DNA of 64,000 bases from UBA5069 sp963773745 (GTDB taxonomy: Bacteria > Chloroflexota > Anaerolineae > Caldilineales > Caldilineaceae). Shown here piece after piece: positions 52,021-60,253 of the stretch. The translations under genes and the position numbers were made by a program. A model generated the notes under the pieces. The model was not told the origin of the DNA, did no database searches, and saw only the letters and a program-made list of their open reading frames with translations. The stretch spans positions 2,232,001 to 2,296,000 of the forward strand of contig CAVZCL010000005.1 of the NCBI GenBank assembly GCA_963773745.1, written 5' to 3'. The stretch's first letter is position 1. Every line of letters begins with the position of its first letter.

Positions 52021-52851
52021 ATGAAGCGTTCTTCACTCATCCTGTTCTTTGTGCTTGCATTCCTCTTTTCGTGGGTCGTATGGTTTTCCGCGCGCGCCGA
52101 GGCGCAAGGCCAGCTTTCGTTTCACATTCCGGGCGCCTTCGCCTTCATCGGCCTCAGCCTCGCTGCCGTGATTGCTGCCTTCGTCGATGACGGCTTTCCT
52201 GGTTTTCGCGACCTGATCAGCCGGTGGGTGCGGTGGCGCGTTGGCCCGCTGTGGTATGGCGTTGCCCTGTTGTTGACCGCACTTCTGGCGCTGGTTGCAA
52301 TCGGGCTGCGCTTGCCCTTTGGCTTGGAAAGCCCGATTGGTGTTGCAGCCGGCGCAGGCGCCGCGCTGAGCTACTTCCTCTTTCAGTTGCCGCTCTTCCT
52401 TGTGACGGAAGAGACGGCGTGGCGGGGCTTTGCGCTTCCGCGGCTGCAAACGCGCATGACCGCGCTTTACGCAAGCCTCCTGCTTGGCTTCATTTGGGGT
52501 ATTTGGCATACGCCGCTCTTCCTCACACCCGGCACCTTCCAGTCTACGCTTTCGTATCCCGGCTTTGTGCTTTCGGCGATGGCCACTTCGGTGATGCACA
52601 CCTGGATCTTCAACCATACGCGCGGCAGCGTCCTGCTTGCGGCGATTTTCCACGCAGCGACCGATACCTCCATCCTCTATCTGGGTGTCATGTCGGCGGG
52701 CGGAGCACTCTTTTGGACCTTTGTTCTTGTGCAATGGCTAGCCGTCGCGCTGATTGTCTGGCGCGCCGGCGCATCTCATCTCGCGCGTAGCGCCGATCTG
52801 CGCGAGACAACCTATCCACCTTTCCCATACGATGCCGGCAAAAAAGCATAG
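52021..52851 (+). CDS. CPBP-family intramembrane metalloprotease
   Basis: 276 residues with about eight membrane helices. TEETAWRGFALPRLQ gives the EExxxR motif, IWGIWHTPLFL the second, and LLAAIFHAATDTS the third; together these form the glutamate/His site of CAAX-prenyl-protease-2-like enzymes. Substrate unknown in bacteria that lack prenylated proteins. The next gene starts 20 bases before its end. Confidence 0.88.
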   Translation: MKRSSLILFFVLAFLFSWVVWFSARAEAQGQLSFHIPGAFAFIGLSLAAVIAAFVDDGFPGFRDLISRWVRWRVGPLWYGVALLLTALLALVAIGLRLPFGLESPIGVAAGAGAALSYFLFQLPLFLVTEETAWRGFALPRLQTRMTALYASLLLGFIWGIWHTPLFLTPGTFQSTLSYPGFVLSAMATSVMHTWIFNHTRGSVLLAAIFHAATDTSILYLGVMSAGGALFWTFVLVQWLAVALIVWRAGASHLARSADLRETTYPPFPYDAGKKA

Positions 52852-53488
52852 CGCGCCGTCCGCCCGAACGGCGCAGGAACATGGTACGGACCCAATTGGC
52901 CTTGAGCGGCTTGTCTTCTTCAGCGACGCCGTATTCGCGATCGCGATTACGCTGCTTGCCCTTGACGTGCGCCTGCCACCCGACCTGGGTGAATTATCGA
53001 ATCGCGCGCTGCTGGCGCAGTTGCTCTCGCTTGGCACAAGCTATCTCGCATTCGTCATCAGCTTCCTTGTGATTGGCATCTTCTGGATCGGCCACCACCG
53101 CCGCTTTGCGTATATTCAACGCTACGACCGCCGCCTCATTTGGCTCAATCTGCTGCTTCTCATGGGCATCGCATTCACGCCATTTCCCACGTCCGTGCTC
53201 GCCAAATACGGCAACAGCACCGCTACAATCTTCTATGCATTGACCATGGCAGCAATTGGGCTGCTCCAACTGCTAATCTGGCTCTACGCATCGGCAAACA
53301 GGCGCCTTGTCTCGGTTACGACAGCGACGCACACAATCCGTCACGAAACCCTGCTTCTCGCCGTGGCGCCGATCGTATTTCTCCTGTCTGCGCTCGTTGC
53401 GCTATTCAGCGCCGATATCGCCAGGGTGTCATGGCTGCTCTTTCTGCCACTCTCTTTCCTCTTGCGCGAACGGGGCACCACGCAGTGA
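52832..53488 (+). CDS. TMEM175-family potassium channel protein
   Basis: 218 residues, six membrane helices. ERLVFFSDAVFAIAITLLAL is the family filter motif (FSDxxFAIAxTLL) and IFWIGHHRRFAYI the following conserved stretch. Bacterial members form tetrameric K+ channels. Overlaps the CPBP gene by 20 bases and the XdhC gene by 4 (GTGA), so translation is probably coupled. Confidence 0.88.
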   Translation: MPAKKHSAPSARTAQEHGTDPIGLERLVFFSDAVFAIAITLLALDVRLPPDLGELSNRALLAQLLSLGTSYLAFVISFLVIGIFWIGHHRRFAYIQRYDRRLIWLNLLLLMGIAFTPFPTSVLAKYGNSTATIFYALTMAAIGLLQLLIWLYASANRRLVSVTTATHTIRHETLLLAVAPIVFLLSALVALFSADIARVSWLLFLPLSFLLRERGTTQ

Positions 53489-54216
53489 ACGATGCAATGC
53501 GACTTTACCTCGAGTCCGTGAAGGATGGTGCGCTTGCGGCGCGCGCCATTATCTTGAGCAGCCCACATCTGGGTAACTCGCTCTGCTTGACCAGGACGGG
53601 CGCGCGCGCAGGCACACTTGGTAGTGCCGTGCTTGACGCCGCAGCCACGCCGCTGCTTCAACGAGCGCTTGACACGCAGCAGCCCCGCCGCTTCACAATG
53701 GAAAGCGCAGCAGGACCCGTGGAGCTTATGCTCGACATTACTGTGCCGCCGCCGCGCCTGATTATCATCGGCGCGGTGCACACGGCGATTGCACTTGTCA
53801 CGCTCGCCAATACGCTGGGCTTTCAGACAATTGTACTGGATGCCCGCTCCGCTTTCGCGACGGCCGAACGCTTTGGCCACGCCCACGCGCTGCACGTGCG
53901 CTGGCCTGCCGACGCGCTGGCCGATCTCGCGCCCGATGAAACGACCTATCTCGTCGTCCTGACCCACGACGCCAAGATTGATGATCCTGCGCTGGCCTAT
54001 GCGCTGACCACGCGCGCGCGTTACATTGGCGCACTCGGTTCGCGGCGCACGCACGCGAAGCGGCTCGCGTCGCTGCGCGACGCGGGCGTGGATGAGGAAG
54101 CACTGCGCCGCATCCACGCGCCGATTGGGCTGGACCTGGGTGGCAGCACGCCTGAGGAGATTGCGCTGGCCATCATTGCCGAGGTCGTTCAAGTGAAGAA
54201 TGGGCGCACTGCATAG
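53485..54216 (+). CDS. XdhC-family protein with Rossmann domain
   Basis: 243 residues, GTG start in the stop of the previous gene. The first ~70 (AARAIILSSPHLGNSLCL, AGTLGSAVLD) look like a degenerate CoxI domain without the SGGCVE Cys. Residues ~85-230 form the XdhC_C Rossmann domain: RLIIIGAVHTAIALVTLANT, LTHDAKIDDPALAYALTT and YIGALGSRRTHAKRL. Its proper N-terminal partner may be the 50244 protein. Probably inserts or protects molybdenum cofactor. Confidence 0.82.
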   Translation: MNDAMRLYLESVKDGALAARAIILSSPHLGNSLCLTRTGARAGTLGSAVLDAAATPLLQRALDTQQPRRFTMESAAGPVELMLDITVPPPRLIIIGAVHTAIALVTLANTLGFQTIVLDARSAFATAERFGHAHALHVRWPADALADLAPDETTYLVVLTHDAKIDDPALAYALTTRARYIGALGSRRTHAKRLASLRDAGVDEEALRRIHAPIGLDLGGSTPEEIALAIIAEVVQVKNGRTA

Positions 54217-54236
54217 CGCGCTGCGTGAATTGCAAA

Positions 54237-54276
54237 AAGCCGAGTGGCGCAGCGTACTGGCTGCGCCCCTCGGCTT
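54237..54276. terminator. Bidirectional terminator
   Basis: Two 8-bp stems (AAGCCGAG/CTCGGCTT and GGCGCAGC/GCTGCGCC) around one mismatch, 6-base loop. A five-A run at the left gives a U tail for minus-strand transcripts. It lies between convergent stops at 54216 and 54299. Confidence 0.8.
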
Positions 54277-54298
54277 GCTTTCGGATTGATTGCTACGT

Positions 54299-54523
54299 CT
54301 ACTTTCGCCGCTTGACCGTGGCTGCAGCAGCCATGGCCGCCAGCCCTGTGCCAAAGAGAACGATCGTCACCGGCTCGGGAATCTCAACCGGCGCATTGAG
54401 CGCGGCTTCCAACTGTGCCTGCTCGGCCACATGCAAGATGGCCGCATGCCCAGTACGCATCATACCCAGCGATGCCAGCCAAACCATGACGACGACGAAA
54501 CCAACTCGACTCCATTGCAGCAC
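54299..54523 (-). CDS. Very short PEP-CTERM protein
   Basis: 74 residues. A signal peptide (VGFVVVMVWLASLGMMRTGH then AA) is followed by ~20 residues, then EIPEPVTIVLFGTGLAAMAA and a KRRK end. That is the PEP-CTERM layout: Pro-Glu-Pro, one helix, basic tail, recognised by an exosortase. After both cuts the mature chain would be only about 20-25 residues. GTG at 54523 is preceded by AAAGGGGGG. No exosortase gene is in the window. Could also be a decayed remnant of a longer surface protein. Confidence 0.62.
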   Translation of the reverse strand: MLQWSRVGFVVVMVWLASLGMMRTGHAAILHVAEQAQLEAALNAPVEIPEPVTIVLFGTGLAAMAAAATVKRRK

Positions 54524-54664
54524 AAGCCCCCCTTTCGTGTGGAATGGTTCACACGTGATGACGCAAAGGGGGCGTGCAGGGATACGGACGATTGGTACTT
54601 TGGAGGAGTGCGCAGGCCGATCGCCCATTTCAGCGGTGGATAGGCTGTACCCGCCGCCGGCGCA

Positions 54665-55205
54665 TCAGACTTCTTGCAAGCGCTCGCGCCACTGCTTGCG
54701 GAACTTGGAGAGCTTTGGCGCAATGACCACCTGGCAGTAGGGTTGGCGGCCATTACGGGAATAATACTCCTGGTGATAATCCTCGGCCACGTAAAAGTCG
54801 CTCGCGGGCGTGATTTCGGTCACAATGGGTTTGGACCAGAGACCGGCTGCGCCGATCTCGGCCATGATCGTGCGCGCCGTCTCTGCCTGCGCATGGGAAT
54901 GGGTGAAGATGACGGAGCGGTACTGTGTGCCCACATCTGCACCCTGGCGGTTGAGCGTTGTCGGATCGTGAATGCTGAAGAAGACGCGCAGGATGTCGGC
55001 ATAGGTGATGACGGCCGGGTCAAACGCGACTTGCACCACCTCGGCGTGGCCGGTTTTGCCCGTGCAGACGGCGTTGTATGATGGGTTGCGCCACGTGGCC
55101 ACCCATGTAGCCCGACTCGACGCTCTGCACGCCCTGCAATTCGTCGTAGACTGCTTCCAGACACCAGAAGCATCCTCCACCCAGTGTGGCAATTTCGGTT
55201 GTCAT
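54665..55205 (-). CDS. msrA: Peptide methionine sulfoxide reductase A (frameshifted)
   Basis: Repairs oxidised methionine (S form). ATLGGGCFWCLEAVYDEL holds the catalytic Cys, YNAVCTGKTGHAEVVQVAFD the substrate pocket, and YHQEYYSRN the C-terminal part. ATG 55205 follows GGGAGGA. The frame changes near 55,095 between GYMGGHVA and NPSYNAVC. About 180 residues. Confidence 0.93.
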
Positions 55206-55382
55206 TTTGGTCCTCCCAAAGAAAGTACGGTCTGCGAAAAGCGGAGGAATGCTGCCGCTTCTGCGTTCTCGGGCACTTGCTCATGCATTGAGCCGTACGT
55301 GGAAGTATCGCGTCAACGCGCAAGCAAGTCTGGTATCGCTGTCCCATTCTGCCCACAAGGAGGTGGCCAAGCAGGTGCAGCC

Positions 55383-56468
55383 CTACCGTCCAGTCAACAC
55401 ATATTCGAGCACGTCCATGCCCCGATGGATAAGTTCGTGGCTCGCCTGCGCACCCATGTGGCCAATGCGGAAGACCTGGCCGGCCAGCGGGCCGTAGCTG
55501 CCGCCCACACCCATGCCTTCGGCGCGCAGCGCTTCGTTAAGGCGGGGCCACGGCCAGCCGTCGGGCAGATAGGCCGCCGTGACGGTGGGTGAAGCCGTGT
55601 TGCGCTCTTTGGGATAGAGACGAATGCCCATGCCTTCCAGGCGCGCGTGGCAGATCTGCATCACATCTTCATGGCGGCGGTAGACGTCGTCCAACCCTTC
55701 GGCAAAGAGGCTGTCGAGCGATGCCTTGAGGCCGGCAAAGGCGTGCCAGTTTTGCGTATAGGGCATGTAGCGCTCGCGCCACGCCGTGCGGAATGGGAGC
55801 AGCGCGTCGTAGCCGGCGTAATTGGCGCGTCCAATCCTGTCCCATGCGCGCTCGCTGACGGTGACCATGGCAAGGTCGGGCATGAGGCTGAGCGCTTTTT
55901 GGCTGCCCATGAGGCCGAGGTCGATCTGCCAGTCATCCACGAGCACGGGCACGCCGCCGCCGCTGGCCACCATGTCCACGTAAAAAAGCGCGTCCGCGGC
56001 CTGCGCGATCTCGCCAAGCTCCTCCAGTGGGTTGAGGATGCCCGAAGGTGTTTCGCAGTGGACGGCGGTAATCATGTGCGGAGAGAATGCCTCGGCGGCT
56101 TCGCGCACCACGTCGGGGTCAAGCACCTCGTCATAGTTGAAGCCGACGATCTCCACCTCGGCGCCGATTTGGCGCGCCATGTCGGCAATGCCATAGCCGA
56201 AGACGCCCGTGGCCACGGCCAGCACCTTGTCGCCGGGCAGGATGGCGCTCTTGAGTGCGGCCCAAAGGGCCACCATGCCCTCGCCGGCAAGTATGGCAAC
56301 GTCGTTGCGCGTGCCCAGCAGCCTTTGCAGCCCAAACTCGCATTCTGAGTAGAGCTGGAAAAACTCGTCTTCCAGATCGGCACTGCCGTAGTCAAAGTTG
56401 TAGGCCTCGAGAACCTCGGCGGGTATCGAGACGGGGCCCGGCACAAGCGGGATTCGATATTGTTGCAT
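55383..56468 (-). CDS. Class V aminotransferase (alanine-glyoxylate type)
   Basis: 361 residues, PLP enzyme. LVPGPVSIPAEVLEAYNFDY opens the fold; the cofactor Lys is in LGLMGSQKALSLMP; HCETPSGILNPLEEL and YVDMVASGGG complete the active site. Resembles alanine/serine-glyoxylate or ureidoglycine aminotransferases (PucG-like). No purine or photorespiratory genes around it. ATG 56468 follows GCGGAGGA. Confidence 0.87.
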   Translation of the reverse strand: MQQYRIPLVPGPVSIPAEVLEAYNFDYGSADLEDEFFQLYSECEFGLQRLLGTRNDVAILAGEGMVALWAALKSAILPGDKVLAVATGVFGYGIADMARQIGAEVEIVGFNYDEVLDPDVVREAAEAFSPHMITAVHCETPSGILNPLEELGEIAQAADALFYVDMVASGGGVPVLVDDWQIDLGLMGSQKALSLMPDLAMVTVSERAWDRIGRANYAGYDALLPFRTAWRERYMPYTQNWHAFAGLKASLDSLFAEGLDDVYRRHEDVMQICHARLEGMGIRLYPKERNTASPTVTAAYLPDGWPWPRLNEALRAEGMGVGGSYGPLAGQVFRIGHMGAQASHELIHRGMDVLEYVLTGR

Positions 56469-56503
56469 GGTTCCTCCGCGGGCATTGCCCGGCAAAAAGC
56501 GAA

Positions 56504-56522
56504 GGCCGTGCAGCGCACGGCC
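56504..56522 (-). terminator. Terminator of the 56563 gene
   Basis: An 8-bp GC stem (GGCCGTGC/GCACGGCC) with a 3-base loop is followed on the minus strand by CGCTTTTTG. It separates the surface-protein gene from the aminotransferase. Confidence 0.75.
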
Positions 56523-56562
56523 CTCGCAGATTCAATCGATCATGAGATGCCTGCGCGATGTC

Positions 56563-57757
56563 CTATTTGCGCCGCAGCCACACGAACGAGCTACCAAAGA
56601 GCAGTGCGCCCACAAGTGCCAGCGCGCTGAGCGCCGCAAGTGACCACGTGGACGAGGGTGCCTCGCGCAAGGTGGCAATGTCTCCCACGCGCAAGGCCGT
56701 GCCCGCCGCATCAATGAAGCCCATTGGCACGATCGTGGGCCACGGTGTCCACGTGGGCGAAGGCGTTGCCGTGAGCGTAGGGGTGGGGCTGGGCGTTGGG
56801 CTCGGCGTGGCCGAAGGCGCAGGCGTCTCTGTCGGCAGCGGTGTGGCGGAAGGTGCTGTGGTGGGCGTGTCGCTCGGCAGCGGCGCCGGCTCGATGATGG
56901 CGTCGGGAGGCGCTCCTCCGTTGGGTAGCGACTCCGTAATTGTAATCGGCAAATAGCCCACGCTTGCAACGCCCGGGCCTGGTTGCTCGGGTGGGGTATC
57001 AACCGGCGTATCGATCGGCGCAGCGGTTGGAATTTCAGGGGCGTTCAGTGGGCGCTTCAGTGGGCGCTTCAGTCGGTGCCTCTGCAGGCGGCGTAGCGGT
57101 GGCAGCCGGTGCGTCAATCGCATCGGGTGCGCTCTCATCGGGATAGAGCGCAATCGCATCGATGAAGATGAAGCCGTCGCCTGAAGTCGTGGGGCGATCC
57201 ACCTGAAAGAAGAGCGTCATGCGGGTGGAGATTGCGCGCGCGCGAATGTCGATGTTAGGCCCGTCGGTGATGTAGTTGAGCATGCGCCCGTCACCAAAAT
57301 GCTGTGGGCCCCAGATGACGGTGGACGCGGCCGGATCGGTGCCGCCAGTCGGGTCAATCCCCAGTTGGCGGCCGAACTCGGCTGGCAGATTAGGTGCGCC
57401 CCATGCAATGCTGCCTCGGTAGCCTGCGCCGGGCGTCACATCCACCTGCGTCCAGATGCCGGCGAGGAAGGGCTCGCCCGAGCGGATCGTTTGCGTGCCG
57501 CCGCCGAAGAAGGAGTGCTCGTCGCGATAGTAGTCGGGGTTTCCCGAGCGAATGTACTCATTCCACCCATTTGCCACCTGGCGCGGTGCATCACCATGCC
57601 AGTCGTCAAAATCGCAAACGGCGGCTGGCAGCACATTGGGCGGCTTGCAGGGATCGGAGGCAGCCAACGTGATCTGCGTCGGCAGGAGCAGGCAAGCAAT
57701 AAGGGGGAGTACGACCACGTGCGCGACGATGCGCGGGGTCAGGCGTCGTGCGGTCAT
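56563..57757 (-). CDS. Surface protein with C-terminal anchor helix (frameshifted)
   Basis: Signal peptide (LPLIACLLLPTQITLAA), then a beta-rich domain of ~190 residues (CDFDDWHGDAPRQVANGWNE, FFQVDRPTTSGDGFIFIDAI). Long Thr/Pro/Ala linkers follow. The chain ends in a helix and WLRRK (LAALSALALVGALLFGSSFV), a sorting-type anchor without a clear PEP or LPxTG box. The frame changes near 57,045 beside a tandem 12-base repeat (57044-57079). The domain may bind carbohydrate, but no family is certain. Confidence 0.7.
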
Positions 57758-58108
57758 GGTGAATAGTATACGCCCGTCGCCGCGCCAACTGCAAGATGAT
57801 CGCAATGTCAATTTTGGAGCGCGACTGCCGAAGGGCGAGCAAATTCAGGAGCGCCTTGAAAGCGAAAGCCCCGCTCCAGGAGGGCTGGCAGCGGGGCTCT
57901 CTTATGGTGCTCGCCGCAGAGGGTTGCCTTTGAGCACCATCACAACAGCGCAACCACATTATCGCTGCATACTGTTAAAGATGCATTAATCAATCCTGCA
58001 ACAATTATGAGAGTTGAAAGAGAGCTACCCGAGTGAGAAGGGAACGGGGAGCGGGGAACGGGACGTTCCGCGATTGAACGATCCCCGTTCCCCGTTCCCT
58101 TTTCACTC
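57758..58108. other. 351-base gap with two inverted repeats
   Basis: Lies between the surface-protein start and the PHP-protein stop, both minus strand. Contains a 9-bp hairpin (57867-57898) and the AACGGGGAACGGGGA palindrome at 58031-58108. The stretch 57950-58020 is clearly more AT-rich than its surroundings and may hold the surface-protein promoter, but I cannot pick one. Confidence 0.5.
58031..58108. repeat. 20-bp inverted repeat of GGGAACGGGGA words
   Basis: 58031-58050 pairs with 58089-58108 with one mismatch. The GGGAACGG word repeats inside each arm. It begins directly at the stop of the PHP gene (58109) and may terminate it. Confidence 0.75.
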
Positions 58109-58816
58109 TCAGCGGGGCAGCTGCACGGGCGCTATGCGCTTGCGCAGCTTGGCCCAGGTGCTGGCAAAGTGGGGCCAGAAGGGGCTCTCCACGCCAACCG
58201 GTGTGGCCGTGCGCAACGCAGCGAGGAATGACCGCGCGTTGTCCTCGAAGGGAGGCATCTCCAGCACGCAGCGGCCAATCTCCTGCGTAATGTGTGCATC
58301 GCTGCCGGCGGTGACAAGCTTGCCGTGGGCGCGCGCCAACTCGAGTGCGGCGGCGTTGTCGGCGGCGCGCACACAGCGCGCGTTGAGCACCTCCAGCGCA
58401 TCGACGGAATCGATGATCTGCATCACATTCTCCATGCCCATGGCGGACGAGCGCACCGAATCGAGTGGGTGGGGAATGCTGATGACGGCGCCCTGGTCGC
58501 GCAGGCGGCGCACCGTCTCCTGCGGCGAGAGGCCGCGTGGCACCTCTTCCTGCACATACCAGGCGATGATTTCGCCGTGCGTCGTCTTGATTTCTTCGCC
58601 CACAATGACCAGTTCCGGCGCTATGCGTTTGGCAGCCAGCGCGCCGTCAAGCCGGTTGTGCTCCGTGACGGCGATCTTGTTGAGCCCAATCGCACGGGCG
58701 CGTTCAATCAGCGCCTCAGTGCGCGTCAAGCTGTCCTTGCTGTAGACGGTGTGCGTGTGCAGGTCCACGCGCCAAAGCGCGTCGCGGCTGTCGGGTGTTG
58801 CTGCAATGGCTGTCAC
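58109..58816 (-). CDS. PHP-domain phosphoesterase
   Basis: 235 residues, a stand-alone PHP domain. Metal-binding motifs in order: VDLHTHTVYSKDSL, VTEHNRL, IVGEEIKT, ISIPHPLD and AGSDAHITQEIG. Related proteins hydrolyse nucleotide or histidinol-type phosphates; the substrate is unknown. It diverges from the DUF58 gene across 63 bases, which must carry both promoters. Confidence 0.88.
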   Translation of the reverse strand: MTAIAATPDSRDALWRVDLHTHTVYSKDSLTRTEALIERARAIGLNKIAVTEHNRLDGALAAKRIAPELVIVGEEIKTTHGEIIAWYVQEEVPRGLSPQETVRRLRDQGAVISIPHPLDSVRSSAMGMENVMQIIDSVDALEVLNARCVRAADNAAALELARAHGKLVTAGSDAHITQEIGRCVLEMPPFEDNARSFLAALRTATPVGVESPFWPHFASTWAKLRKRIAPVQLPR

Positions 58817-58879
58817 TGGTCGAAAACGCTCCCTTGTGGTCTAATGAGCCAGCACGGACATTCTGGCACAGGTGCCAAC

Positions 58880-60253
58880 ATGCAACAAATCTCCTCTCGA
58901 GCACCCCGTTTGCAACGCTCTCGCCGGCTGGACAATCGAATTCTCAACCGCGGCCTGCCTGCCAATGGCGAGGTCAGGCTGCATTTGCGCTGGCCGCTGT
59001 TCGCGCTGCCGCTGCTCTTTGTCGCGGAAATCGCCATGCCCGATCCCGTGTGGACGACCACCGGCGTGGTCATCATCGTCTGCTATCTGGGCGCGTGGCT
59101 GTGGGTGCGGGCGCTGGCGCGCACGCTGCGCCTGGAGCGCAGACGCCACGGCACGCTGCTTGTGGTGGGCGATGTGCTGGAAGAAGAGTTCCGCATCTTC
59201 AATGAGGGCAGCACGCCCGCTCCGTGGGTGGAGTTTGTGGACGAATCAACGCTGCCGGGTTACAACCCAGGCCGCGTGGTGGCCGTGGGCGCGAACCAGA
59301 GCGACAAGTGGCGTACGACGGCCGTCTGCCCACGCCGCGGCCTCTTTCAACTGGGGCCGCATGCCCTGCGCACGGGCGACCCGCTCCACCTCTTTACACT
59401 GGAGATTCGCGACACGCGCGCCGAACTTCTGCTGATCCACCCGCGTGTCGTGGAGCTGCCCACCTTCCCGCTGCCGCGCGGCTATGCCAGCGGTGATGAT
59501 CGCACGCGCCGCCCGCTGTTGGGATCGCTGCCATCGCCCACGGTGCGCATCTACCAGCCCTTTGACGACACCCGCTTCATCCACTGGCCGAGCACGGCGC
59601 GCCATGGCCGGCTGATGGTGCGCGAGATGGAGCAGGAACCGAGCGGCGACATTTGGCTGGTCTTTGATGCTGACAGCAGCGCAGTGGCCACGCAGGGTGA
59701 TTTCTCGACGCTGGAGTCGGGGCTGATGGCGACGGCAAGCCTTGCGGCGCAATTCCTCGAGGGGAGCAGCGGGCGCAGCGTGGGGCTGCTGACGGTCTCG
59801 GGCGAGGGCGCGGAGGCGATTACCGTGGCGCCGGGCGCCGGGCGCGGCCACCTGTGGCGCATCCTGGCGGCGCTCGCGCCGCTGGATCCAGCGCCGCTCC
59901 CCCTGACCGACCTGCTGGCCGGCAGCCGCCTCATGGTAGGCAGCCGCAGCAGCGTGGTTGTTGTGACGGCGCAACTGGCCGATGGCGAGGCGACGCAGCG
60001 CTGGTCGGCCGAACTGCTGCGCATTGCCTCAAGCGGCGCTGCGGCGGGTCTGTTACTGATCACGACCGCAGAGACGGCCTCTGCCGCCGAGGAGTTGCGC
60101 GGGCGGATGGCGCGCTACAACGTGCCCGTGCAGATCCTGCCCGTGGATGCGCGCCTGCGTGCGCTGATTACACACCGCCGCCGGCGCACGGAACTGCGCT
60201 CAACGCCCAGCGGTGGCGTGGTGCGTGTCGAGATTGAGGAAGAGGTCGCCTGA
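58880..60253 (+). CDS. DUF58-domain protein
   Basis: 457 residues, two membrane helices near the N-terminus (~40-80). GNQSDKWRTTAVCPRRG-like strand is followed by the DUF58 core YQPFDDTRFIHWPSTARHGR then LMVREME, and a von Willebrand-A-like region. DUF58 proteins usually work with a MoxR ATPase and a transglutaminase; the MoxR is absent here, the transglutaminase follows with a 1-base overlap (TGATG). Confidence 0.87.
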   Translation: MQQISSRAPRLQRSRRLDNRILNRGLPANGEVRLHLRWPLFALPLLFVAEIAMPDPVWTTTGVVIIVCYLGAWLWVRALARTLRLERRRHGTLLVVGDVLEEEFRIFNEGSTPAPWVEFVDESTLPGYNPGRVVAVGANQSDKWRTTAVCPRRGLFQLGPHALRTGDPLHLFTLEIRDTRAELLLIHPRVVELPTFPLPRGYASGDDRTRRPLLGSLPSPTVRIYQPFDDTRFIHWPSTARHGRLMVREMEQEPSGDIWLVFDADSSAVATQGDFSTLESGLMATASLAAQFLEGSSGRSVGLLTVSGEGAEAITVAPGAGRGHLWRILAALAPLDPAPLPLTDLLAGSRLMVGSRSSVVVVTAQLADGEATQRWSAELLRIASSGAAAGLLLITTAETASAAEELRGRMARYNVPVQILPVDARLRALITHRRRRTELRSTPSGGVVRVEIEEEVA

